A stretch of 64,000 nucleotides of DNA, from NCBI RefSeq assembly GCF_905147045.1, contig NC_065913.1, forward strand, positions 360,001-424,000, written 5' to 3'. Position numbers and translations under genes: made by a program. The notes under the pieces are model-generated. The model had not been told where the DNA came from. It saw only the letters and a program-made list of their open reading frames with translations, and ran no database searches. Below, piece by piece: positions 46,332-64,000 of this stretch. Source of the DNA: Nymphalis io. Lineage: Eukaryota > Arthropoda > Insecta > Lepidoptera > Nymphalidae. Each line of letters begins with the position of its first letter. The first letter of the stretch is position 1.

Positions 46332-46633
46332 TTACACATTTCTTTCTATATAATTCTTTGGTCACGTGACATGTCAAATACTGAGTCGTTTCTGTACATT
46401 TTGATGTTTTCTGTGTAAATCATTTTAAGCGAGTCTTTTTGTAAAGTAATCTTTCTATCGCGTTGCGCAAACAAGAGCACAGCTATATGTAGATTGTACT
46501 TATACCGCTCATGTTGCTCATGTTTGTAGACAAGACATAATATTATGTTTAGGTAATAAGTCGCTGTGATGAACTGCCTTAAAGTAAGTAAGTAAGTAAG
46601 AGTAATATCGTATCGTACAACTGTCAGCGATTT

Positions 46634-46639
46634 AATAAA
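46634..46639 (+). terminator. second candidate poly(A) signal of STX17
   Basis: AATAAA about 960 bases past the stop, beyond the MITE. Confidence 0.3.
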
Positions 46640-46747
46640 CGCTTTTATGTGCGAGCCGTAGTAATAGCTATTATTTCAATTTATAAGCGAAAATTGCAAA
46701 TTTTATTAAATTGAAACTGTATAGTATACATTTCATGTGGCATGTAC

Positions 46748-47038
46748 TTTTTTTTTAATAGAATAGGAAGGCGGACGAGCATATGGACTACCTGATGGTA
46801 AGTCACCAAACGCCCTTAGACATTGGTATTGTAAGAAATGTCAACCATCGCTTACATAGCCAATGCGGCACCAACATTGGGAACTAAGATGTTATGTCCC
46901 TTGTGCCTGTAATTACACTGGCTCACTCACCCTTCAAATAGGAACACAACAATAACAAGTACTGCTGTTTTGCGGTAGAATATCTGATGAGTGGGTGGTA
47001 CCTACCCAGAAGAGCTTGTACAAAGCCCTACCACCAGT
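46748..47038 (-). mobile_element. SINE family A, copy 7
   Basis: Full-length copy in the intergenic region. Confidence 0.87.
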
Positions 47039-47239
47039 AAGTACGTATGTATGTGTTCTATCTCATAGTATTAGAAAACTTATGTATATAATTATTATTA
47101 TTGTTGTAGTATAGCATAGCTATATTGTAAATAACGTATATTTTTTACGAAAAATCTTTATAACAATTGTACAAATATGTATTATAATTAATAAAATATT
47201 AAAAAAAAGTTTTTAAAATCTTTATGTATGTAAAAATCA

Positions 47240-47937
47240 AAGTCCGTCTATCTCCCGTCTAACTTGAACTTGAGTTGTTATCAGCATTCAACCAATCGCA
47301 GTAGCGTGCTGGACATGCCCCTCCCGTCCCGCTTCCCTTCCCGCCACCGATCCCTGGCGGAGCGCGCTCCACTCGGTTTTTCCGAGCTTGTAGTTGCATG
47401 TATATTCTAATGAAGTTTTTACATTATATATAATAATTTAATATATTTTTATCTCTTTCCTATTAGTATGACTTTAAGTTAAACTTAAAATAAGATCAAA
47501 CTAAGCGAGCAAAGCTGAGGTTGGCTCTGAGATTTTCGCGTTTGTACTCTGAAGTTCGTGGTGGGTGTCGCTAGAGAATAGATGTGCCGCTTCACATTCG
47601 TCTTAAAGATTGGTTAGAGAAACAACCCATTTTGTCGTACATCGATTATGTAAGTTAGTTATTTGATTGATTGGTTGTTTGTTTCCAATTTCAGTTCCGT
47701 ATTTTTTTTGAAATCGTGTGTTGCAAAAAATGTGATTGACAATGGCCTTTAATTTATTTTATAAATTGTTAAAATATTAATTATTTATTTTGTTCATTGT
47801 TCAGTCGTCAATGGCAACTGTGAATAATTCCAGTCGAGTCGATTAGACTTTGTAAATCATTCGAATAATTTGTTATTATATCGATATTATTGTACCCTGT
47901 CCGTTTGGTTATTCACTTTTTGCGAAATGGATCCGGT
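47240..47937 (+). promoter_or_regulatory. possible promoter and 5' exon of an unknown transcript
   Basis: A locally GC-rich block (47290-47400, with CCAATCGCAG) is followed at 47926-47934 by ATGGATCCG and a good donor GTGAGT. That would be a start exon coding only MDP. No downstream exon could be linked. Confidence 0.25.
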
Positions 47938-48106
47938 GAGTGCGGAACGGTTTTGACGATTGATTCGATTATTGGCTGTAGTGTTTGTTAATAAGCCACT
48001 GCAAAAAAACATATTTTTTTTATTTAATCGATAAGTGGCAAAATTATATCAATTAATTATTTCAATTTTAGCAAGTAATTTGACGAAAACGCTGGACGCA
48101 GTGGAC

Positions 48107-48556
48107 CAGGGTTCACAACCGTACGATAATTATCGTACAAGTACGATAATTTCATACCTACGTACGATGTACGATAGTACACTACTATCGTGCGTGGATT
48201 GTACAATAATTTCCATTATGATGTAAAATTTGATAATTACACGAACCAATAACAGTTTTTAATTGTCAGCGCCATCTATTGGCTCATTTCTTTCTTGGGA
48301 ACAATGGCAGCCGCTTCATATCTTGGTTTGATGCGGAATGATGACAGTTACAATATTTCGCGGAGTCAAAACGAAAAAAATTGTGCCACGACTTTTTTTT
48401 TTGTGTACTGCTGATTTCAACTGTAATTACAAATTATTTTAAATATATTGTTGTGATTTTGTATAATATTATTGTATTTTATAATCATTATATTGTTGTA
48501 CGATAATTTTAAGGGCCTTGGTACGATAACTGGCTAGCTTTTGGTTGTGAACCCTG
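48107..48556. mobile_element. hAT-like MITE
   Basis: 450 bp flanked by the perfect 8-bp duplication CAGTGGAC (48099-48106 and 48557-48564). The ends are inverted CAGGGTTCACAACC. An 8-bp duplication and CAGGG ends are hallmarks of hAT elements. Near both ends are GTACGAT-based motifs, including the perfect palindrome GTACGATAATTATCGTAC at 48121-48138. There is no coding capacity. Confidence 0.85.
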
Positions 48557-49112
48557 CAGTGGACGCCGCATTGCTCTGTGGTCATGACGTCAGTTCGCTG
48601 TGTAAGCAAATCTTGTAACGTTGGTTACGAAAATAACAAAAATACAGAGCCTATATACGTTGATCAGTTGATAGTTGAGACTTTTTAGCTTACACAGCCG
48701 AATGACGTAATAACAGGGCAATTACTATTTCATAGTGTTCAAAAACAGATTAAAAAACTTGAAACATTTATTTTGTTATTTTATGAACTAAAAAATTTAA
48801 TGACTGCTTTTTGCCTTGATATCTCAATTAGATTAGATTTTTTCTGATGTACAGTAAAATACCCCAATTGTAATTGGTTTTCAGTATCGATTATCAATTT
48901 TTGCTGTTGTATAAAAAATATATTTGTTTCATTGACGGTGTCTATGCCTTGTGTTTAATATTATTAAATACAATACAATATAAATTAGTCGCTTTGTTAA
49001 CTATAAATTAAATTTTGCGGGTTTTTATAGTATAGAACAGCGTAAAAATAGTGTCTTGCGACCTTAGACCTTCACATGATATTTATTGCGACTTTTGCGG
49101 TTACATTTATAT

Positions 49113-49260
49113 TCTAATATACAAAAATCTCGTGTCACGGTGTTTGTGGTCGAACTCCTCCGAAACGGTTCGACCGATTGTGTGAAATTTGTTATGTATA
49201 TTTGGGAGGTATGAAAATAGGTCGTAAAGTATATTCATTTTTAGTTACCATTACACAGAA
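49113..49260 (+). mobile_element. Helitron-like 5' end (candidate)
   Basis: It starts TCTAATATACAAAAATCTCG and continues TGTCACGGTGTTTGTGG and CTCCGAAACGGTTCGACCG, a repeat seen widely in Lepidoptera. The TC start and the Helitron helicase tail downstream at 53.7 kb suggest it is the left end of that element. Confidence 0.4.
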
Positions 49261-49918
49261 TTTTTATTTTTTTGACTTTTTTTTTTATTTGGTATTTTAT
49301 TTAGATTAAGCGTCAAAAATACATATAACCCCAAATTCAAAACAATATCCAAATAATTTAACCGTCGTTTGTAAATTAGAAATTATTCATAGTGTTGAAC
49401 GTAGACAGAGAAACTAATAGACGCAATGACGATTTCCTTCTCACTTACGCAAGAAAGAGAACAAAAATTACGTTACAAATGGTTTAGACAGAGATAGAAT
49501 TATCAAATCTTTTGTTTCTTATCGCGTAACCAGTTTTGGTGTGTGTGCTACTTGAGTAGCGAAACAAACTTGACAATTGGTGCGTTCATTGTGTTTTTGG
49601 TGCAATTTTTTGCTTACTTTTACGTTAGAAAACGATTCTTATCCAGTGAAAAGGCCGAGAAACAATCCTTATATCATATCGAAGATTATACAATGGTGCA
49701 TTGTCGTATTATTTCATGTTAAAGTGATAACAAGAAGAAAATTGCGGTCGTGTGTTTTTACGCGTACAAGGCATGCCTTTTAAGTTCTGTCGTTTCCATA
49801 TTTCCCAGCAAGTTTGAATTTGGAAGTGTTCTATATTCGAATGTGTTTAATAATAATTTTGAATCTCAAAACAGTTGAAAGTATTAGGATTAATGCTATT
49901 GTTTAGTCACAGCGTCGA

Positions 49919-51009
49919 TTGGAATCTGTCAGGTTACGTACGAAAATTAATCTTTCTAAGGAAAATGTTCGTGCAATAATTTTCTACAACTTTAGAAGAG
50001 GCCTGACACGGCTTCAGTGTTTTGAAGAGCTAACATCTGTGTTCAGTGATGAAGTCCGCAGACATGGGGATGTCTGCGGACTGTCGAACGCTGGTATTTA
50101 GAATTCCAGCGTGGACATACTAGTATTAGTGACAAATCTCGCGAAGGACGCCCAAAATCCGCCTTCACTGAAAATAACATCATTGCTGTGTGATAACTAA
50201 TTCTCGAAGATCGTCATGTGACGTATCGAGAGATAGAGGCTCTATTAGCCATTTCAGGGACAACCATTCAGAAGATCTTGCATGAAGCGCTTGGTGTGAG
50301 AAAGCTAGTTTGCCGTTGGATACCGCATCTGCTTTCCAACGATCACAAGGCGACCCGCGTCAGATGGTGTAAGAAAACTCTTCAAAGGTTCAACCGAGGA
50401 GAGTCAAATCACGTCTACGACATCATCAGTGGTGACGAATCTTGGGTCTATTCCTACGATCCTGATTCCAAACAACAATCTACAATCTGGGTCTTTCAAG
50501 ACAAGCCAAAGCCGACTAAAGTTGTTCGTTCTCAAAGCACTTCAAAGAAGATGGTGGCCACGTTCGTTGGAAAAACCGGCCATGTTGCGACTATTGCACT
50601 TGAAGATCGTAGAACAGTTAACGCAGAGTGGTATACCACAGTTTGTTTACTACAAGTCATCGCCGAACTTCGAAAATCTAACTCAAAGCGACGCATCATC
50701 CTGCACCACGACAACGCAAGCTCACACAGCGCTCGTCAAACGATTGAGTATTTGAAACAGGAAAAAGTAAAAATTCTTGACCATCCTCCATACAGTCCTG
50801 AACTAAGCCCTAACGATTTCTTTACATTTCCTAAAATTAAGAAAAGTCTTCGTTGTCAAAGGTTCCAGTCCGGTGAAGAAGCAGTCGACGCTTTCAAGTC
50901 AGCCATTTTGAACACCCCCACTTTAGAGTGGAATATATGTTATAATAACTGGTTTGAGCGAATGGAAAAGTGTATTAAGCTACGTGGTGAATACTTTGAA
51001 AAACAATAA
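49919..51009 (+). pseudogene. mariner transposase, frameshifted with stops
   Basis: The N-terminal HTH part (TKINLSKENVRAIIFYNFRR, FEELTSVFSDE) is in one frame. After a frame change near 50054-50081 the protein continues as WYLEFQRGHTSISDKSREGR and then meets adjacent stops TGA TAA after TENNIIAV. The catalytic part is open from 50218: GDESWVYSYDPDSKQ (first D), LHHDNASSHSARQ (second D) and YSPELSPNDFF (third D), with exactly 34 residues between the last two. The C-terminus is FERMEKCIKLRGEYFEK. It would catalyse cut-and-paste at TA sites; this copy is inactive. Confidence 0.9.
50054..50081. repeat. 12-bp perfect inverted repeat inside mariner coding region
   Basis: GTCCGCAGACAT, loop GGGG, ATGTCTGCGGAC. 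It sits at the point where the transposase changes frame. Confidence 0.92.
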
Positions 51010-51074
51010 AAACTACTATAAGGTTCTAGTTGTGTTTTTTTCTTCAAACGACAAAACTTAAAAGGCATGCCTCG

Positions 51075-51864
51075 TAAGTACGACTATTTTGTCCCTAAAT
51101 ATAGTTACTCAGTTATGTTTATTTATGCCATAGATGGACGGAACGGAAAAAAAAAAATTGTTCTATTATTAATATTTCCATAGAAATACAAAAAAAAAAA
51201 ATACCCAATTTTAATTAAATAATAATTATATACTTATTCGAATATTTTAATTTACATTACATCACAAATAAGAATTTCGATTTAAATTTTATTAATATTT
51301 ACTTTTTTTTATATGTTTGACATAGTTTAAGCTTTTGTTTACCGGACAAGTATTTCTTTAACTAAACATTTTTAAAGTAACGTTGGGCTGATTATTTTAA
51401 ATGCATTTTGTTAAGGTGTTTGCAACGTTTACGTGTAACGTTTCTGATGCGAAATGTTTCAGCTTATGTCTGTAACGTGTACTGAGTTGCACGCTTTTTA
51501 TTTCGTTGTAAATAAATTAATTTTAAGATTCGTCGCTGCCAAGAATTGTAAATCGGTACTAGCTAGTCTGTAGCTAAATAGCTTTTTATTTCAATCATTG
51601 GTTTATATACAAAGTTTTTATTAAATAAAACGAGATGAGTCGTAGAACATCCGGTTGGAATGGAGTTCCTTTCGCTATATATTATGTATTTAATAACAGG
51701 CATGATATTATGAAAATAAATAAACTATATACGGCTTAAGAATTTAACACACATACATATATATACAACACACATATACAAGGCGGTACACAAAAATAAA
51801 GAACAACAAATCAACTCATTTATATAATATATATATATAAATTATTATTATTATTAAATATTTA
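51075..51864. other. no gene recognised
   Basis: AT-rich intergenic DNA with short poly-A and TA runs. Confidence 0.4.
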
Positions 51865-52163
51865 AGCCGAGATGGCCCAGTGGTTAGAACGCGTGAATCT
51901 TATCCGATGATCGTGGGTTCAAACCCGGGCAGGCACCATTGTATTTTCATGTGCTTAATTTGTGATTATAATTCATCTCGTGCTTAACGGTGAAGGAAAA
52001 CATCGTGAGGAAACCTGCATGTGTCTAATTTCATTGAAATTCTGCCACATGTGTATTCTACCAACCCGCATTGGAACAGCGTGGTGGAATAAGCTCCACA
52101 ACCTTCTCCTCAAAAGGGAGAGGAGGCCTTAGCCCAGCAGTGGGATATTAACAGGTTGTTACT
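51865..52163 (+). mobile_element. tRNA-derived SINE family B, copy 5
   Basis: The best-preserved copy: GATGGCCCAGTGGTTAGAAC (A box) and GGGTTCAAACCCGGGC (B box). It ends near ACAGGTTGTTAC. Confidence 0.9.
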
Positions 52164-53698
52164 TACTTCATGACGGAACCTTGTATTGTATTAAAATCCT
52201 GAAGATAATAGGAAATTCCAGTTTTTAACATTCATAACCTATAATTATTTATCATGTAAGTGCTGTCAGCATCAGCTAAAAAAAGTCCCGATTTTCGATA
52301 AAAAACATCGACTCGTCGACAATGTAAACAAATAAATATGGAGTCCAATAATAACCTAAAGTGCTTTACTTTACTCGATCTCCTTTTTATAATTTCCTAA
52401 CGACAACATGATTTAACATTCTTCATGAATTTATAATATTATTAGATTCCGAGTCAAAAGGTTAATATAGAAATATATGTGGCAACCATTCTTTAGTAAT
52501 AATTTAATTGAGTGTTTTAGGTTTCAACTTCTAAGGAGAATGCTAATCCAGTACCATATAAAGATGCTGAAGTACTATTGATAAACAAAAACAAACAATA
52601 CAACAGTTTTTAGGTGTAGTTGGAAAACAAAAAATATTTTAATTAAAAAAAAAAGGTATAATAAATATTTAAAAGTAAAATTTAATAAACTTATTTTGTT
52701 TTAATTAGATCCTGAAATTATTTATTTTCCAAAACAGGTAATGCAGTTACTATGGCAACATTATACGCAAACATTAACAAACTATCTCTGTCTCAATCGC
52801 GGTTTCAAGACCCCTTGGTCTATTTGTTTATCTGTCTACGGTGTTGAATGACAGATGGCAGTACGTCCGCCTCATCGAACTTCATCCACACTTCATTCAA
52901 TCAATTACCATATTTATCAAGCAATTATAACAATATTTAATTTATAGTATACTCTGTTTTGATTGTTCGAAACTTTTAAAGACATTTTTGGTGTTTAATT
53001 TAGTGTTAATGGGTTTAAATTACTTTGACAATATTAAAAAAAAATTCCTTTAGAATTAATATAATATATATAAGTAAAACTTAATTCCATTTGAACTATG
53101 TTAGCAGCGTCACCTTTGAACAGACTATGTTTGTTTATATAGTTAGTGTAATATAAATCATCTCGAGTTGGTTAAAATATTAAACTATATTTAAAAAAAT
53201 ATTTAGACGTAATTCAATATGTCTGTTTTAATAGAAACCGTTAGTTGCTAATAATTAAATCTATTGAAAGGCAATAAAAAGACGCTGTTGCCTCACTGGA
53301 ATTATAAAAGGATTAATTTAAATTAATATCTTTGGAATCACGGCAAAATTAAAATTTTCACGAAAGAAGAACAATTACGGCGAGACCCAACGATGCGATG
53401 GCGAAATAGCCAGCGCAGACTATATTCCATTCGTATATACTACGTTTATCACATTTTCTACCGTCAGACAGCAATATTTAGTATTGTTGTGTTCCGGCAT
53501 GAAGGGCGTTGGACCATTTACCAATATTAAAAAGAAAACAAATAACGGACCACCTTTTTCAAAAGTTCTGTCTTATAATGTGGGACGAATGTACGATGAG
53601 CCACGCACGAAATCCGTAGACATAACCTAAGAAAACAATAATAAATAAACTCATAAAAAAATTCGCAATGCGGTGCTTTATGCATATATGTATAATGA
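52164..53698. other. no intact gene; possible Helitron interior
   Basis: AT-rich. A 50-bp scrap of SINE family A (plus sense) lies at 53466-53515. A block at 52755-52850 is an imperfect inverted match of 49395-49505 (GTAGACAGA-AAAC-AATAGAC and GAGACAGAGATAG). Confidence 0.4.
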
Positions 53699-53878
53699 CA
53701 ATCAATAAGTTGCAAGGCCAAACGATGTCCGTTTGTGGCTTTGATTTGGGCACACCATGCGTATCACACGGACAATTATACGTGGCATGTTCTCGAGTGG
53801 AAATCATTGAGCTTATTTGTGTTGGCTAAAGACGGACTGACAAAAAATATCATAAACTCAATTGCTCTTCGAGATTAA
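53699..53878 (+). pseudogene. Helitron helicase C-terminal fragment
   Basis: The plus strand reads INKLQGQTMSVCGFDLGTPC and VSHGQLYVACSRV, the end of the Pif1-type helicase of insect Helitron RepHel proteins. After a one-base slip it continues LSLFVLAKDGLTKNIINSIA to a stop at 53878. RepHel cuts and unwinds DNA for rolling-circle transposition. Only this tail is preserved. Confidence 0.75.
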
Positions 53879-54109
53879 TTACCTACTTTAGGATAAAAGT
53901 ATATTGCTTTTTTCACTTTACATTTAACTTTAAATCAAACAATGAATATGCTCATTACATTAATGAAATACATTGAATTGAGAAAATGAACGTTTCTTTG
54001 TTTTTATCGGCGGTCATCTTCTACAGCGCTCCTTTCCTTTTTCTGTCCCACACACTTGCAATAAATTCGTTACTTTTTATTTAAAAACCAAAATATTGAG
54101 TAGATATAA

Positions 54110-54147
54110 TTTATATGACAGAACAACGTTCGCTGGGTCAGCTAGTG
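54110..54147 (+). mobile_element. Helitron 3' terminus (candidate)
   Basis: It ends GGGTCAGCTAG before a T, matching the CTRR end and T flank of Helitrons, 270 bases after the helicase stop. Confidence 0.5.
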
Positions 54148-54397
54148 TCAAAATAAAAGTTAGTACAAATTATCAGCTTATCTTACATTCTGCGGTTCAA
54201 GTCGTAAACGGCTGGACTACACAGAACGACATCTACATCAAATGCCTGTATTTTATAGATAACTAACAAACACAATTAGAAAAATAATAAATAAATAAAT
54301 AAATTGAGTATAATGTAATTGTAAATCGGTTGACGAATGTAAATATTCCTTTACACAAAATCGTTATGTCATATATATGTATAATGTATAATCCTCC

Positions 54398-54905
54398 GAG
54401 CGAAGAAAGGACCTGTAGCAGTACGCATAGCACCAAGAATAAACACGCCACGCATGCCGCATTATATGACGTCATCCTTTGAAACAACGAATAGCTCTGA
54501 AAAGAACTGTTTATTTGAAACAAGAAGCAACATGCAAAGACATAGTATGGCGTAATGGCAAGCTATTAAAAGAACTGTTTTTATATTTATTATCGTCATA
54601 TAATAATCTTCGCTTCAATTGGTTTCACTTCTTCAACGAAAACAACTCAACTTGCTGACTTGTTGAAACAAGTCTTCTCTCCACGCGCCGCTCGAACTGA
54701 CTGAACGCAACGCCGCGCCTAACGAGTATTTGTAGAATCAGCCGCGCATCGTCGATAGTGGGGAATTAAGCGCGGGAGTAAGACGCAGAACAGGTTTTTA
54801 CGCGCCAATCAAAATCCCTACTTTTAATGTAGACGCTCGGAATTGTTATTATTTTTACATTTTTACAATTTATATTTTTCTTATATTTTTGGGGTTCTGT
54901 ATATG
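54398..54905 (-). repeat. ~0.5-kb interspersed repeat, LTR-like, copy 2
   Basis: Inverted relative to 15446-15985, with which it shares nearly its whole length. Confidence 0.7.
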
Positions 54906-55470
54906 AATAAAAAAAAGCTTTTACGGCGTTTTTAAAAATTTATCGTTCAAGTTGGTGAAATTGGTGATAAAGATTTGTATGGAAGTTTGTCTTTTTTCAG
55001 TTTGAAATTCAGTGGGTTTCTGAAAATATGTCCGTTTGAATATCCCATTTAAAGTCTTATTTTTTACTAGACTTCTGGTACACTTATAATAATAAATAAA
55101 AGAATATAAATAAGTTTCTATAGATTACTTGTTAAAACTCTACGCAATATGTCAAAACTCAATAGTGTTTTTTATCTGTTCTAATTTTACTTATATACTT
55201 TGCTATCATTATCTGTGTACTGTATGAAAAACATGGCCGATTTGATTTGTAATGTCGATGTCGGTGAAACTGAAGCGTTATTTTACTAAAGATTTTAATT
55301 ATTTAGTGGTTTTATTTATAATATTATAAAAATAAGTTACATGATTTATCAGTGCTACTAGTTATCTTTTGGTTTATATGACTCAAAAATTTGGAGTGTA
55401 CGCGTGTTACGTTATAAATTGTTGAGAGTTGATGAGTTTCTGATTATTTGCCACTCGGGTTGGAGGTGCG
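54906..55470. promoter_or_regulatory. RBM25 upstream/5' UTR interval
   Basis: Sequence before the RBM25 start. No TATA element is obvious, and no repeat is recognised after 54905. Confidence 0.35.
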
Positions 55471-63949
<8,479 letters not shown>

Positions 63950-64000
63950 GTGAGTGTCGCTCCCCGCGCCCCGCGCCCCGCGCCCCGCCCGCCCCCTCCC

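Larger units (their letters stand above)
49767..51074 (+). mobile_element. mariner (DD34D) transposon, dead copy
   Basis: 1308 bp between TA dinucleotides. The inverted ends share GGCATGCCTTTTAAGTT-TGTCGTTT with about two mismatches over 30 bp. The length and the TA target fit mariner. Confidence 0.9.

Overview
The window is animal nuclear DNA, almost certainly from a moth or butterfly (Lepidoptera). The evidence is intron-split genes with GT-AG junctions, several insect transposon classes (BEL/Pao and gypsy LTR elements, jockey/CR1-like LINEs, R2, DD41D and DD34D mariner relatives, a Helitron remnant) and short interspersed repeats of kinds common in lepidopteran introns. The species cannot be fixed from the sequence alone.

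Region 1 (1-33028) is a transposon graveyard with no host gene. At its left end a DD41D transposon with 178-bp inverted termini abuts a broken, partly inverted R2 element and gypsy LTR pieces. Next come a dead jockey-type LINE (about 7071-10740), a 5'-truncated BEL/Pao element with its LTR, and fragments of further LINEs. Positions 16154-33028 form a three-level nest. An older BEL/Pao element has 124-bp LTRs and target duplication ATGTA. It contains a younger BEL/Pao element (22204-32134, 232-bp LTRs, target duplication TTATG). That in turn contains a LINE (23833-27045). LTR divergence (7/124 against 3/232) agrees with the nesting order. Part of the outer gag lies in inverted orientation.

Region 2 (33919-45672) holds two complete, divergently transcribed host genes about 0.94 kb apart. 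IWS1 (minus, 12 exons, 736 aa) is a transcription-elongation and mRNA-export factor. Syntaxin-17 (plus, 6 exons, 282 aa) is the autophagosomal SNARE. All exon phases close exactly in both gene models.

Region 3 (45673-55470) is intergenic. It carries a PIF/Harbinger-like MITE, a hAT-like MITE with an 8-bp target duplication, a dead mariner, SINEs, a Helitron remnant and a second copy of a 0.5-kb repeat also found at 15.4 kb.

Region 4 (55471 to the window end) is the 5' part of RBM25 (plus). Ten exons are visible, encoding the RRM and the RE/RD-rich region; the C-terminal PWI part lies outside the window.

IWS1 and RBM25 both act in co-transcriptional RNA processing and STX17 acts in autophagosome-lysosome fusion. 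I see no evidence that the three form a functional unit beyond the shared IWS1/STX17 promoter interval.
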